Positions 1 to 8,769 of a stretch of 64,000 nt of DNA are shown here, piece after piece. The stretch is from Candidatus Deferrimicrobiaceae bacterium. Lineage in GTDB: Bacteria > Desulfobacterota > Deferrimicrobia > Deferrimicrobiales > Deferrimicrobiaceae. The position numbers and the translations under genes were made by a program. Location of the stretch: positions 504,793 through 568,792 of the forward strand of contig DASXVV010000006.1 of NCBI GenBank assembly GCA_036504035.1. Reading direction: 5' to 3'. The notes under the pieces were generated by a model, which saw only the letters and a list, made by a program, of their open reading frames with translations, searched no databases and was not told where the DNA came from. Position 1 is the stretch's first letter, and every line of letters begins with the position of its first letter.

Positions 1-1168
1 GCACGACGACCTTGTGCTTGCGGTCGGACTTGAGGTCGGACACCTTGACGCCGTGAAGCTCGGCGACCGCCTTGAGGACGGCCTCGGGCTGGATTTCCTT
101 CGGGGTGGCGTTGATCAGCGAGGCGAAGACTTTCTTCGCCAGCTCGACGGTGATGTCCTTGTTCATCAGGGAGGAGTGTGCGCCAAGCTTGTTGAGCGCC
201 CCTTCGAGGTCACGGATGTTGTTGGTCTGGATGGTGGAGGCGAGGAAGAACGCCACCTCCTGGGTCAGCGGGATCCGGTCGGTCTCAGCCTTGCGATTGA
301 GGATGGCGACCTTGGTCTCGAGGTCGGGGGCGCCGATGTCGGCGACCAGCCCCCATTCGAAGCGCGACTGGATCCGCTTCTCGAGGTCGGGGATCTCGGT
401 GGACAGCTTGTCGCTCGTGACGACGATCTGGCGCTGGTGGGAGTAGAGGGCGTTGAAGGTGTGGAAGAACTCCTCCTGCGTCTGCTCCTTGCCCGCGATG
501 AACTGGACGTCGTCCATGAGCAGCATGTCGACGTTGCGGTATTTGGACTTAAAATCCTGCATGCCGCCGCGCTGGTGCCGCATGCTGCTGATCATCTCGT
601 TGGTGAACTTCTCGGCGTCGATGTAGCAGACCTGCATCGCGGGGTTCTTTTCGCGGACGAGGTGGCCGATGGCGTGGAGCAGGTGGGTCTTTCCGAGGCC
701 GACGCCGCCGTAGATGAAGAGCGGGTTGTAGGTCTGCCCGGGGTTATTTGCGACCGCGAACGAGGCGGCATGCGCGAATTCGTTGGCTTTTCCGACGACG
801 AAACGGTCGAAGGTGTAACGCGGGTCGAGCCCCCCGAGCTGACGCGCCGGCTGGGCCGGTGCCGGGAAATCGGTCGTCGTCGCGGAGGACGGTTCGGAAG
901 GGGAGATCGCGGGGGCCGATTCGTCCTCGAGCACGACGATCTCGATGGCGGAAGGCTCGCCGAAGCGGAAAGCGGCCATCCGCTCGACGAGCGGGAGGTA
1001 ATTGTCGGTCACCCACTGCTTGTAGAAGGGGGCCGGCGCTCCGATCCGGAGCAATCCGTCTTCGCGGGATATGAAGCTCAACGGGCGGAGCCAGGTGTTG
1101 AACTCGTGGTCCTGGACCTGGTTCTTGAGGTCGTCGAGAAACAGGTACCATTCGTGGGGGGTGGTCAA
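1..1168 (-). CDS. dnaA: Chromosomal replication initiator DnaA (3' end outside window)
   Basis: AAA+ ATPase that binds DnaA boxes and opens the origin. The minus-strand reading begins MTTPHEWYLFLDDLKNQVQ, followed by a Pro/Ser-rich linker. The AAA+ core has the Walker A motif GGVGLGKTHLLHAIG, the Walker B segment LLMDDVQF and the sensor/arginine-finger stretch DLEKRIQSRFEWGL. About 389 codons lie in the window; the end of domain IV, which carries the DNA-binding signature, is beyond base 1. The start chosen is TTG at 1168-1166 because GGAG sits 8-9 bases upstream; the nearby ATG at 1151-1149 is out of frame. The upstream intergenic region carries DnaA boxes, which fits autoregulation. Confidence 0.97.
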   Translation of the reverse strand, partial: MTTPHEWYLFLDDLKNQVQDHEFNTWLRPLSFISREDGLLRIGAPAPFYKQWVTDNYLPLVERMAAFRFGEPSAIEIVVLEDESAPAISPSEPSSATTTDFPAPAQPARQLGGLDPRYTFDRFVVGKANEFAHAASFAVANNPGQTYNPLFIYGGVGLGKTHLLHAIGHLVREKNPAMQVCYIDAEKFTNEMISSMRHQRGGMQDFKSKYRNVDMLLMDDVQFIAGKEQTQEEFFHTFNALYSHQRQIVVTSDKLSTEIPDLEKRIQSRFEWGLVADIGAPDLETKVAILNRKAETDRIPLTQEVAFFLASTIQTNNIRDLEGALNKLGAHSSLMNKDITVELAKKVFASLINATPKEIQPEAVLKAVAELHGVKVSDLKSDRKHKVVV

Positions 1169-1439
1169 TTAAGCGTCTCCGGATGGGTCGGCATTACGGA
1201 CGGGCCCGAAAAAAGCTTCGTATTTTCAGCAGTTAAGGACGTGTCAAGCAGGAAAGTTGCCAACACGTTTGTCAACAGGTGTGGATAACCTGAATAGTCC
1301 TTATATATTGGGTGGATGGAAGGGAAAAATAACTCGGAACACACCATGGAATCACCACCGGGTCGCGCCCTCGGGAAGGCTGTGGACAACTTCACCGGGA
1401 AAAGCGGAGCGGGAAGATTATCACCGCAGGAAACGGGAA
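1169..1439. other. Candidate replication origin / dnaA control region
   Basis: A 271-base gene-free stretch next to dnaA. It holds a perfect DnaA box (TGTGGATAA, complement of TTATCCACA) at 1280-1288 and a near-perfect one (TGTGGACAA) at 1381-1389. An AT-rich run lies at 1300-1310. Two TTGACA-type -35 hexamers on the minus strand (complements of 1242-1247 and 1270-1275) could serve dnaA, and the 1280 box lies just upstream of them. Only two clear boxes were found, so this may be only part of the origin or only the dnaA promoter. Confidence 0.5.
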
Positions 1440-2342
1440 TCAAGCGTAATTTTCCGGCTTGGCGGAAGCGGCGATCTTCCGGCGGTAGCGGTCCCAGTCG
1501 ATCGTCACCCGGGTGCGGTGGGCTGCCTGCCCGCTCTGGGCAAGGTATCGGTCGGAGCGGAAATAGCGGCGAAGCGGACCGTGGACCGGCAGGATCTGCT
1601 CGGTCGGGTGCCAGGGGAAAGGATCGCCCGTGCGCGCGTCGACCAGTGCGCCCTCGCTGACCGCCTCGGAAGCCAGGGCGAGCGGGATGCCGGAGAGGTC
1701 GCGCATCATCGCCTGGAAGGTGCCCTCGGCGATCGGATCGAAGAAGCGCATCGTGCGGGCGTAGAACTGCGCCGTATGGAAGTGGTCCGGAATGTCGAGG
1801 ATGCCGTCGATCACCAGCTCGCGGCCGAGGCTGCGGAGCAGCTTGAGGCTCTCGGGGAGCAGGCCGAGGCCCGGACGCTGCTGTCCGGGGAGGCGGGGGC
1901 GCCGGTAGTCGAAGACCGCCTCGGGATCGGAAAGGACGAGCCAGTGGATGATGAGCATCCGGAACGCGTCGTCGGGGGTGAAGGGGCCGATCTCGGTCTT
2001 CGGGCGGAAGGAGCACAACTGCATCCGCGTCTCGAGCAGGATCCGCTCCCGTTTCTTTTCGCCGGCGTAGAGAAAGATGCGCTGGTCGTCGGGATCGGCG
2101 CAGGACATCTCGAGCCGGGGCTCCGGGTAGCCCTTCCTGGCCAGCCCCTGGATCACGCCCGATCGTTCGAGGTGATTGCGGACCCAGTCCTCCCCGAACC
2201 GGCCGAAGAGGCGGTTGTCGGGATTGCCGCCGGTCAGCTCGAACAGCAGCTCGCCCTCGGAGGGGGCAGATTCGCCGGCGAGGAACCGCGGGAACGACAA
2301 CAGTCTGCGAAGGCCGGACCCGCCGGCTTTTCTGGGAGTCAT
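1440..2342 (-). CDS. Hypothetical protein, 300 aa, between dnaA and rpmH
   Basis: I do not recognise a family. The 300-residue product is a soluble-looking mixed alpha/beta sequence with no signal peptide or membrane segment. It has a basic start (MTPRKAGGSGLRRLL) and several Trp/Tyr/Arg-rich patches, and it ends RRKIAASAKPENYA. It reads in the same direction as dnaA and diverges from rpmH. The ATG at 2342 has no convincing Shine-Dalgarno sequence, so the true start may be internal. The reading frame has normal GC-rich codon use for this window. A role in replication or DNA handling is only suggested by position. Confidence 0.75.
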   Translation of the reverse strand: MTPRKAGGSGLRRLLSFPRFLAGESAPSEGELLFELTGGNPDNRLFGRFGEDWVRNHLERSGVIQGLARKGYPEPRLEMSCADPDDQRIFLYAGEKKRERILLETRMQLCSFRPKTEIGPFTPDDAFRMLIIHWLVLSDPEAVFDYRRPRLPGQQRPGLGLLPESLKLLRSLGRELVIDGILDIPDHFHTAQFYARTMRFFDPIAEGTFQAMMRDLSGIPLALASEAVSEGALVDARTGDPFPWHPTEQILPVHGPLRRYFRSDRYLAQSGQAAHRTRVTIDWDRYRRKIAASAKPENYA

Positions 2343-2371
2343 GGGAAGGAGTGTACCACGATCAATATCCG

Positions 2372-2401
2372 TTGACAGAAGTCAACCTGTTGAATTATAT
2401 T
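2372..2401 (+). promoter_or_regulatory. Promoter of rpmH operon with overlapping palindrome
   Basis: TTGACA at 2372-2377 and TATATT at 2396-2401 are separated by 18 bases (17 if TTATAT is used), a good sigma70-type match. A perfect inverted repeat GTTGAC-AGAA-GTCAAC (2371-2386) covers the -35 box and could be an operator. The rpmH start lies 35 bases downstream. Confidence 0.65.
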
Positions 2402-2436
2402 AGCCATTTCTCTCATGAACAGAAGGAGCTAAAACG

Positions 2437-2592
2437 ATGAGCAAGCGTACCTACCAGCCGTCCAATTGTCGCCGGGCCCGAACCCATGGCTTCCGCGCCC
2501 GCATGGCCACCAAGAACGGCCGCCTCGTTTTGGCGCGTCGCCGCGCCAAGGGCCGCAAGCGCCTTACCGTCTCGGTCGGCGGCGGGAAATAG
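2437..2592 (+). CDS. rpmH: 50S ribosomal protein L34
   Basis: The 51-residue product begins [20 protein letters not shown] and continues with the conserved L34 block [20 protein letters not shown]. It is a very basic component of the large ribosomal subunit. The usual length is 44-51 residues. AGAAGGAGCT at 2421-2430 supplies a strong ribosome binding site for the ATG at 2437. It is the first gene of the rpmH-rnpA-yidD-yidC chain, the classical origin-proximal order. Cys replaces the more usual residue in the KRTYQPSN(x)RR motif, which is a minor variant. Confidence 0.97.
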   Translation: MSKRTYQPSNCRRARTHGFRARMATKNGRLVLARRRAKGRKRLTVSVGGGK

Positions 2593-2614
2593 CCGGGGTC
2601 GGCGGTCTCCATCG

Positions 2615-3028
2615 TTGGGCGCCGCCGACTTCGACACCCGATTGCGCTTTCCCAAGTCCGACCGGCTTCGCACCGACCGCGAATATCGGGAGGTGGTTCA
2701 CAAGGGCGAGCGCACGCGCAGTGCGCACTTCACCATCTATCGCGATTTCCTGGCCGACGACGGGGGCAAGATGGGCATCTCCGTCGGGCGGCGGGTCGGC
2801 AACGCGGTGGTCCGGAACCGCATCAAACGGCTGATTCGCGAATTCTGCCGACAAAACCGATCCGTATTCCCGAGGGGTTCCCGGACGGCGATCGTCGCCC
2901 GGATGGCCCCTTCCGCCCCGACGTTGCAAGACGTCGGCCGCGAGTTGCTCTCCGCGATCTCGGGGCGCTGGGGCACGAAAGGGGGACCGGCACCGTGCGG
3001 GCAACAGACCTCCCCATCTCCCTCCTGA
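2615..3028 (+). CDS. rnpA: Ribonuclease P protein component
   Basis: Protein subunit of RNase P, which trims the 5' leader of pre-tRNA. The product has the family pattern: LRFPKSDRLRTDREYREVV near the N-terminus, then the RNR-box region GRRVGNAVVRNRIKRLIREF, which contacts the RNA. I took TTG at 2615 as the start (137 residues, close to the usual 110-140). GGCGG sits about 10 bases upstream, and no ATG is available before the conserved block; TTG at 2642 is an alternative. The 3' end overlaps yidD by 34 bases in another frame, implying translational coupling. Confidence 0.93.
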   Translation: MGAADFDTRLRFPKSDRLRTDREYREVVHKGERTRSAHFTIYRDFLADDGGKMGISVGRRVGNAVVRNRIKRLIREFCRQNRSVFPRGSRTAIVARMAPSAPTLQDVGRELLSAISGRWGTKGGPAPCGQQTSPSPS

Positions 3029-3246
3029 AGGGATACCAGCGGTTCGTCTCGCCGTACCTTGGCGACTGCTGCCGATTCCACCCGAGCTGCTCCGAATACA
3101 TGATCGCGTCGCTCCGCCTCAACGGCCTTCTGCTGGGCCTGGTCGCCGGGGCCTGGCGCGTCCTGCGCTGCACCCCGTTTTCCAGGGGCGGGGTCGATGT
3201 CCCGAGGCGCATCCAAATATTCCCTGTCAAGAGGCATAAGAGCTGA
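2995..3246 (+). CDS. yidD: Membrane protein insertion efficiency factor YidD
   Basis: Small membrane-associated protein (83 residues) that aids YidC-dependent insertion. The hallmark cysteine-rich segment DCCRFHPSCSEYM and the motif RCTPFSRGGVD are both present. A short N-terminal amphipathic stretch (ISLLKGYQRFVSPYLG) is typical. The start is GTG at 2995, inside rnpA. The stop TGA shares bases with the yidC ATG (TGATG), so rnpA, yidD and yidC are translationally linked. Confidence 0.95.
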   Translation: MRATDLPISLLKGYQRFVSPYLGDCCRFHPSCSEYMIASLRLNGLLLGLVAGAWRVLRCTPFSRGGVDVPRRIQIFPVKRHKS

Positions 3247-4904
3247 TGGAAAAAAGAATGATCCTGGCGATCGCCCTGTCGATCGCCGTTCTGCTCGGCT
3301 ACCAGTACATTTTTCCGCCTCCGCCCCAGCGTGCGGCGGCTCCCGGCGCGATGGCGCTCAAAGACAACGTCACCGGAGCGCAAGCTTTGGCTCCGAACGC
3401 GACCGCGGCAGCCGTGCCGGGCACGCTGGTTCCCGGGACCCAGGCGCCCGCGCGCCTGATCCGGATCAAGACGCCGCTCTACACGGCGGAGCTCTCGACG
3501 TCGGGCGGCGGATTGTCGGCCTTCATGGTCGAGCGCTACAAGGACCGCCTGGGCCAGGGCGCAAAGCCGCTCGACATCATCAACGCTTCGCCCGAGCTGC
3601 CGGCGCCGCTTTCGCTGTCGGTCGGCCAGAGCACCCCGCCCCTCCCGGCGGCCCCGGTCTACACGACCGACGCGCCCGACCAGCTTTCGCTCAAGGCCGG
3701 CGAATCGCGCACCGTGACCTTTTCTTGGGCCGCGACCGATGGCGTCCGGATCACCCGCGAATACGTCTTCACGGGGGGGCGGTACGATTTCGAGATCCGG
3801 TCGCAGATCGGCAACGGGAGCACGGCGCCGATCCGGCTCACCCCCGGGATTGCGCTATCCCAGATGTTCCAGGGCAACGTCGGCGGCGCTTCCGACGGCG
3901 CCTTCAAGGGCATCGTCGTCGACACCAAGGGCGGTGTCGAGCGGTTCGACCTGAAAGACGTCGACAAGGGCAAGGCGGCTCGCGTCCCGGTGCGATGGGC
4001 GGCGGCCGACTCGAAGTATTTCACGCTGGCGGTCATTCCCGAGAAGGAGTGGATGCTCGGCGGCACCGCGCGCGTCTCAGACAACGGCGTCAAGACGACG
4101 CTGTCCGACGCCGAGACCGTGGTCAACGCCGGAAACTCCCTTCGCATCAACGTCCGGGTCTACGCCGGTCCCAAGGAACAGGCGCTGCTCGAGAAGAGCG
4201 CCCCGAACCTCGAAAAGCTGGTCGATTTCGGCTGGTTCTCAGTGATCGCGCGGCCGGTCGTCTTCCTGCTCGACGCGAGCAACCGCGTCACCCGCAACTA
4301 CGGGATCGACATCATCATTCTCACGATCCTCATCAAGCTCGTCTTCTACCCGCTGACGCACAAATCGATGACGGCCATGCGCAAGATGCAGGAGCTTACG
4401 CCGATCATCGCCAAGCTGAAGGAAAAGTACAAAGACGACACGATGCGCATCAACCAGGAGACGATGCAGCTCTACAAGACCTACGGCGTCAACCCGATGT
4501 CCGGCTGTCTCCCGATGCTGCTCCAGATCCCGTTCCTCATCGCCTTCTACAAGGCGCTGATGGTCGCCATCCAGCTCCGCCACGCGCCGTTCGGGCTGTG
4601 GATCCGCGACCTCGCGGCTCCCGAGCACCTCTACGACCTTCACGCGGGGGGCTTCACGATCCCGATCCGGCTGCTGCCCCTCCTGATGGGCGGCTCCATG
4701 TTCCTCCAGCAGAAGATGACGCCGGCGTCGCCGGGCGCCGACCCGGCCCAGCAGAAGATGATGCTCATGCTGCCGATCCTGTTCACCTTCATGTTCTGGA
4801 GCATGCCGACCGGCCTGACGCTCTACTGGTTCGTCAGCAACATCGCCGGCATCGTGCAGCAGCTGTTCTACAACCGGCACGTCGCAGCGGCCAAGGCCGC
4901 GTAG
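3246..4904 (+). CDS. yidC: Membrane protein insertase YidC
   Basis: Insertase of the Oxa1/YidC family in the inner membrane, 552 residues, the Gram-negative long form. The N-terminus MEKRMILAIALSIAVLLGYQ is the first membrane helix, followed by a Pro/Ala-rich linker and the periplasmic beta-sandwich domain (roughly residues 70-330). The conserved C-terminal core includes NYGIDIIILTILIKLVFYPL, the hydrophilic-groove segment with conserved Lys/Arg, and NPMSGCLPMLLQIPFLIAFY. It ends with the final helices and FYNRHVAAAKAA. The ATG overlaps the yidD stop. The long form implies a periplasm. Confidence 0.98.
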   Translation: MEKRMILAIALSIAVLLGYQYIFPPPPQRAAAPGAMALKDNVTGAQALAPNATAAAVPGTLVPGTQAPARLIRIKTPLYTAELSTSGGGLSAFMVERYKDRLGQGAKPLDIINASPELPAPLSLSVGQSTPPLPAAPVYTTDAPDQLSLKAGESRTVTFSWAATDGVRITREYVFTGGRYDFEIRSQIGNGSTAPIRLTPGIALSQMFQGNVGGASDGAFKGIVVDTKGGVERFDLKDVDKGKAARVPVRWAAADSKYFTLAVIPEKEWMLGGTARVSDNGVKTTLSDAETVVNAGNSLRINVRVYAGPKEQALLEKSAPNLEKLVDFGWFSVIARPVVFLLDASNRVTRNYGIDIIILTILIKLVFYPLTHKSMTAMRKMQELTPIIAKLKEKYKDDTMRINQETMQLYKTYGVNPMSGCLPMLLQIPFLIAFYKALMVAIQLRHAPFGLWIRDLAAPEHLYDLHAGGFTIPIRLLPLLMGGSMFLQQKMTPASPGADPAQQKMMLMLPILFTFMFWSMPTGLTLYWFVSNIAGIVQQLFYNRHVAAAKAA

Positions 4905-4979
4905 CCGACGAGCACCTTTTCGAGGCAACCCCTGCCGGGGCACGGAAACCTTGACGACGCGGCCGGCGCCACCACCATC

Positions 4980-6332
4980 GTGGCGCCGGCCACGGCGCCG
5001 GGGGTTTCCGCCGTCTCGATCGTCCGCCTGTCCGGGCCGGCCGCGTTCGCCGTCGCGGCAGGGATGACCGGGCAACCGGAGCCGCTGTCCCTCCTCCCGC
5101 GCACCCTGACCCGCGCGACGCTCGTCGACCGGTCCGGCGCTGCGATCGACGACGCGCTTGTGGCCTTTTTCCCCGGTCCCCGCAGCTTCACCGGCGAGGA
5201 CATCGTCGAATTTCAACTTCACGGGAATCCCCGGATCGTCTCCCTGGCGTGCGATATTGCCTGCGCCCTGGGCGCCGTGCCCGCCGAGGCAGGCGAGTTC
5301 AGCCGGCGCGCATTTCTCAACGGGAAGCTCGACCTGACGCAGGCCGAAGGGGTGGCCGACCTGATCGTCGCGCGCTCCGAGGGCGCCGTCCGGGCCGCAC
5401 TCTCCCAACTCCGCGGCGGGATCGGTCGACAGGTTGAGCCGCTTCGCGATCGGATGCTGCACCTGCTGACGATGATCGAGGGCGCGATCGATTTTTCCGA
5501 GGAGGAGGACGTTCCCGAAGCGGCGCCCGAAACGTTGCGCTCAGAGATCCGGGCCCTTCGGGCGGTCCTCGGAACGTTGTTGGCCTCATGGCGGACGGGA
5601 CACCGGATGCGCGACGGAGCGACCGTCGTCATTGCCGGCGTGGCCAATGTCGGGAAGTCGCTTCTGCTCAACAGGCTGCTGGGAGAGGAGCGTGCCATCG
5701 TCGCGCCCGTCCCCGGGACCACCCGCGACTACCTGGCCGGCGAGGTCGAGCTGGCCGGTTTCCCGGTCCGGTTCGTCGACACTGCGGGGTTGCGTGCGAC
5801 CGATGACCCGGTCGAGGCGGAGGGGGTCCGGCGCAGCCGGGAGCTCGTCGCCGTGGCCGACCTGGTGCTCTTCGTCCTCGACGGCAGCCGCACGGCCGAT
5901 GCCGGCGACCGGGCGGCCTACGACTCGGTCGGGCGGCAACCGCACTTCCTGCTGGTCAACAAGAGCGATCTGGCCGGGGTCGAGGACGGTGCCGGATTTG
6001 CCGGTGCGGGGCTTTCGGCGCGGATGCGCGTCTCGGCGCGTACGGGGAACGGGATCGAGGCGCTGCGGAAATCGATCGGGGCCGCGCTGTTCCCGGCGGA
6101 CGATACGGCGCGCGCGGAAGCACCGCTGACGCGGCTGCGGCATCGGGACGCCGTCGCGCGCGCGGACGAGGCGCTGGCGCGAGCCGAGGCGGCGATCTCC
6201 CGCGGGCTGCCGATGGAGTGCATCGGGGCCGACGTTCGCGATGCGGCCCGCGCGATGGCCGAGCTGACGGGGGCGATCGCGCCGGGCGAGGTGCTCGACA
6301 CGATTTTCGATTCCTTCTGTATCGGCAAATAG
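4980..6332 (+). CDS. mnmE: tRNA uridine-5-carboxymethylaminomethyl GTPase MnmE
   Basis: GTPase that with MnmG modifies U34 of certain tRNAs. Visible features are the N-terminal tetrahydrofolate-binding domain (SIVRLSGPAA), a central helical domain, the inserted G domain with G1 GVANVGKSLLLN, G3 DTAGLR and G4 NKSD, and the C-terminal CIGK with the catalytic Cys. From GTG at 4980 it is 450 residues. The conserved family strand TIVA begins two codons upstream of that GTG, so the true start may be earlier, for example CTG at 4932 preceded by GAGG. It follows yidC without the jag/khpB gene often found there. Confidence 0.95.
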   Translation: MAPATAPGVSAVSIVRLSGPAAFAVAAGMTGQPEPLSLLPRTLTRATLVDRSGAAIDDALVAFFPGPRSFTGEDIVEFQLHGNPRIVSLACDIACALGAVPAEAGEFSRRAFLNGKLDLTQAEGVADLIVARSEGAVRAALSQLRGGIGRQVEPLRDRMLHLLTMIEGAIDFSEEEDVPEAAPETLRSEIRALRAVLGTLLASWRTGHRMRDGATVVIAGVANVGKSLLLNRLLGEERAIVAPVPGTTRDYLAGEVELAGFPVRFVDTAGLRATDDPVEAEGVRRSRELVAVADLVLFVLDGSRTADAGDRAAYDSVGRQPHFLLVNKSDLAGVEDGAGFAGAGLSARMRVSARTGNGIEALRKSIGAALFPADDTARAEAPLTRLRHRDAVARADEALARAEAAISRGLPMECIGADVRDAARAMAELTGAIAPGEVLDTIFDSFCIGK

Positions 6333-6363
6333 ATTAAAAAGCAGAATACTGCAATATAGCGAC

Positions 6364-6379
6364 TGTTCCACGTGGAACA
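6364..6379. promoter_or_regulatory. parS site 1
   Basis: TGTTCCACGTGGAACA, a perfect 16-base palindrome matching the chromosomal ParB-binding parS consensus. It lies between mnmE and mnmG. ParB loads here and spreads to organise the origin region. Confidence 0.9.
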
Positions 6380-6403
6380 TCGCACCGGGCGGGGACGGGT
6401 AGC

Positions 6404-8314
6404 TTGTACGAATATCCGAAAGAATATGACGTGATCGTCGTCGGCGGCGGCCACGCCGGCTGCGAGGCGGCGCTGGCGGCGGCCAGAATGGGCTGCGCCA
6501 CGCTGCTGTTGACGATCAACGCCGACACGCTGGGGCTGATGTCGTGCAACCCGGCGATCGGGGGGCTGGCCAAGGGACACCTGGTCCGGGAGATCGACGC
6601 GCTGGGCGGCGAGATGGCGAAGAACATCGATGCCACCGGCATCCAGTTCCGGCAGCTCAACACGAGCAAGGGACCTGCGGTCCGCTCGTCGCGAGCCCAG
6701 GCCGACAAGCAGGCGTACCGCCTGCGGATGAAGGGCGTGATCGAGGCGACGCCGGGGCTCGACCTCAAGCAGGCGACCGTGGACGCGGTGGTCGCCGAGG
6801 GGGGGACGGCCGTCGGCGTCGACACGGACATCGACCTTCGCTTCCGAGGCAAGACGGTCGTCCTGTGCCCGGGAACGTTCATGAAGGGGCTGGTCCACAT
6901 CGGGCTCGTCAATTACCAGGCGGGTCGGGCGGGCGACTTCGCTTCGCTGAAGCTTTCGGATTCGCTGCGGTCGCTGGGATTTTCGGTAGGTCGCCTCAAG
7001 ACCGGCACCACGCCGAGGCTTGACGGGAAGACGATCGACTTCTCCAAAGCCGCCGCCCAGATGGGCGACGACCCCCCGGTGCCCTTCTCTTTCGAGAACG
7101 AAGCCATCCGGCGCGAGCAACTCCCCTGCTGGCTGACGCACACCAACGCCGCGACGCACGATGCGATCCGCTCCGGCCTCGACCGCTCCCCCCTCTACTC
7201 CGGCGTCATCAAGGGAGTCGGCCCTCGGTACTGCCCCTCGATCGAGGACAAGGTCGTCCGCTTCGCCGACAAGGAGCGCCACCAGGTCTTCCTGGAGCCC
7301 GAGGGGCAGGGAACCACGGAATACTACCCCAACGGCGTCTCGACGAGCCTCCCTTACGACATCCAGCTGAAGATGCTGCGGACGATCCCGGGGCTGGAGA
7401 AGGTCGAGATCATCCGCCCGGGCTACGCGATCGAGTACGACTTCGCCGACCCGGTCCAGCTTTACCCGTCGCTCGAGACCAAGATTGTCCGTAATCTCTA
7501 CCACGCGGGGCAGATCAACGGGACGAGCGGCTACGAGGAGGCGGCGGCGCAGGGGATTATTGCCGGAATCAACGCCGCGCGCCGCGTCCGGGGGGACGGC
7601 CCGGTCGTGCTGGGGCGGGCCGAGGCCTACATCGGCGTCCTCATCGACGACCTGGTGACCAAGGGGGCGACGGAGCCGTACCGGATGTTCACCTCGCGCG
7701 CCGAATACCGCCTCCTGCTGCGGGAGGACAACGCCGACCTGCGCCTCTCGGAGATCGGCTATCGGGCGGGACTCCTGCCCGAATCCCGCTACCGGGCATT
7801 AATAAGGAAGAAGGAAGGGATCGCAGACTTCGTGGCCGCGCTCGAAAGCCGCCGTGTCGGGGCGGACGACCCGCTGCGCTTCGCCGTCGAAGAAGCCGGG
7901 GGCGCCCCGGTTCGGCCGGGCATCTCCTGCCTGGAGCTGCTGCGCCGGCCCGAGGTCACGATCTCGATGCTTTTGTCGAATGTCCCGGAATTGTCCCCCC
8001 TTTCGGCGGCGGTGGCCGAGCAGGCGGAAATCACGACCAAGTACGAGGGCTACCTGTCCCGGCAGCAGGTCGAGGCCGACAAGCTGCGCAAGTACGAGAT
8101 GCTCCGGATTCCGGACGGATTCTCCTTCTCGCAGGTTGGGGGGCTATCGGCCGAGGTGCTAAGCAAGCTCGAAACCGTGCGCCCCGTGTCCATCGGTCAG
8201 GCGCAGCGCATTCCAGGCGTCACGCCGGCCGCCGTCGCGCTGCTGCTCGTGGCGCTCAAACGCGCCGGGGCCAGGGCGGCAGGGGACGGGGAAACTCCCG
8301 GGTCCAGGGGATGA
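6404..8314 (+). CDS. mnmG: tRNA uridine-5-carboxymethylaminomethyl FAD enzyme MnmG (GidA)
   Basis: FAD/NADH-dependent partner of MnmE in wobble uridine modification, 636 residues, normal length. The dinucleotide-binding motif [12 protein letters not shown] is at residues 13-24. The conserved GidA block [20 protein letters not shown] follows, and the second signature around [16 protein letters not shown] is present. The C-terminal helical domain ends with [19 protein letters not shown]. The start is TTG at 6404 with a purine-rich stretch upstream. It sits 25 bases after parS site 1. Confidence 0.98.
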   Translation: MYEYPKEYDVIVVGGGHAGCEAALAAARMGCATLLLTINADTLGLMSCNPAIGGLAKGHLVREIDALGGEMAKNIDATGIQFRQLNTSKGPAVRSSRAQADKQAYRLRMKGVIEATPGLDLKQATVDAVVAEGGTAVGVDTDIDLRFRGKTVVLCPGTFMKGLVHIGLVNYQAGRAGDFASLKLSDSLRSLGFSVGRLKTGTTPRLDGKTIDFSKAAAQMGDDPPVPFSFENEAIRREQLPCWLTHTNAATHDAIRSGLDRSPLYSGVIKGVGPRYCPSIEDKVVRFADKERHQVFLEPEGQGTTEYYPNGVSTSLPYDIQLKMLRTIPGLEKVEIIRPGYAIEYDFADPVQLYPSLETKIVRNLYHAGQINGTSGYEEAAAQGIIAGINAARRVRGDGPVVLGRAEAYIGVLIDDLVTKGATEPYRMFTSRAEYRLLLREDNADLRLSEIGYRAGLLPESRYRALIRKKEGIADFVAALESRRVGADDPLRFAVEEAGGAPVRPGISCLELLRRPEVTISMLLSNVPELSPLSAAVAEQAEITTKYEGYLSRQQVEADKLRKYEMLRIPDGFSFSQVGGLSAEVLSKLETVRPVSIGQAQRIPGVTPAAVALLLVALKRAGARAAGDGETPGSRG

Positions 8315-8330
8315 CGTTCCACGTGGAACA
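8315..8330. promoter_or_regulatory. parS site 2 (one mismatch)
   Basis: CGTTCCACGTGGAACA directly follows the mnmG stop. It matches parS at 15 of 16 positions; the first base is C instead of T. Confidence 0.8.
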
Positions 8331-8581
8331 AATACCGGCCCTGCGGCAGGTCGAATCGGGATATTCCAGTGGAACGTCGATCGGGCACTGGACGAGTGCG
8401 AGGGGGAGTCTACGGCAGGAGAATCTCTTCCCTCCGTGCCGGGAAGGACAAGCCACGCGATCCAACCGGGCTCGGCCTCGGCTCGCGTGACCGTAGATGA
8501 GGAATCCCAATAGGAAGCCGGTCCGCCAAGCGGGATCGCGCGGAGCACCCGCCCGTTGGACCCGGGCGAGGGTGGGATACG

Positions 8582-8659
8582 ATGGGGGTCCTGATCCGAC
8601 CCGAGCGGGAAGGCGACATTCCGGCCATACGGCGGCTGAACATCGACGCCTTCGGCCGT
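8582..8659 (+). pseudogene. Fragment of a GNAT acetyltransferase gene (N-terminal 26 codons)
   Basis: Starting at ATG 8582 the frame reads MGVLIRPEREGDIPAIRRLN then IDAFGR, nearly identical to the first 26 residues of the intact gene at 8770 (MGILIRPELEGDIPFIRRLN then ADAFGR). The similarity ends immediately before parS site 3, where the frame runs into unrelated sequence and stops at 8782. This is a truncated duplicate rather than a functional gene. It is probably left by a tandem duplication that was then interrupted. Confidence 0.8.
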
Positions 8660-8664
8660 GAAGA

Positions 8665-8680
8665 TGTTCCACGTGGAACA
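8665..8680. promoter_or_regulatory. parS site 3
   Basis: TGTTCCACGTGGAACA, a perfect palindrome. It sits at the point where the truncated GNAT copy loses similarity to the intact gene. Confidence 0.88.
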
Positions 8681-8769
8681 TCAAAGGGGAGTACAAACCA
8701 TGCGATCCGACCAGGATCGGCCTCGGGGCGCGTGATCGAGGTTCCAGGAGAGCAGGGGGGAGGCATGCC

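Larger units (their letters stand above)
8331..8769. repeat. Gene-free region with a decayed partial duplication and two parS-like sites
   Basis: About 440 bases between mnmG and the GNAT gene. Bases 8446-8490 resemble 8691-8737, and 8582-8659 resemble the start of the GNAT gene at 8770-8847, so the region is a degenerate direct duplication with different spacing (offsets about 245 and 188). It carries an intact parS at 8665-8680. A decayed version at 8362-8376 (TATTCCAGTGGAACG) lacks one central base and has two changes. No intact gene is evident. Confidence 0.75.

Noticed and set aside
14-1288. Long plus-strand open frame across dnaA
   Set aside because: It is the complement of dnaA; its peptide is Asp/Val/Gly-rich with no family, while the minus strand gives a clear DnaA.
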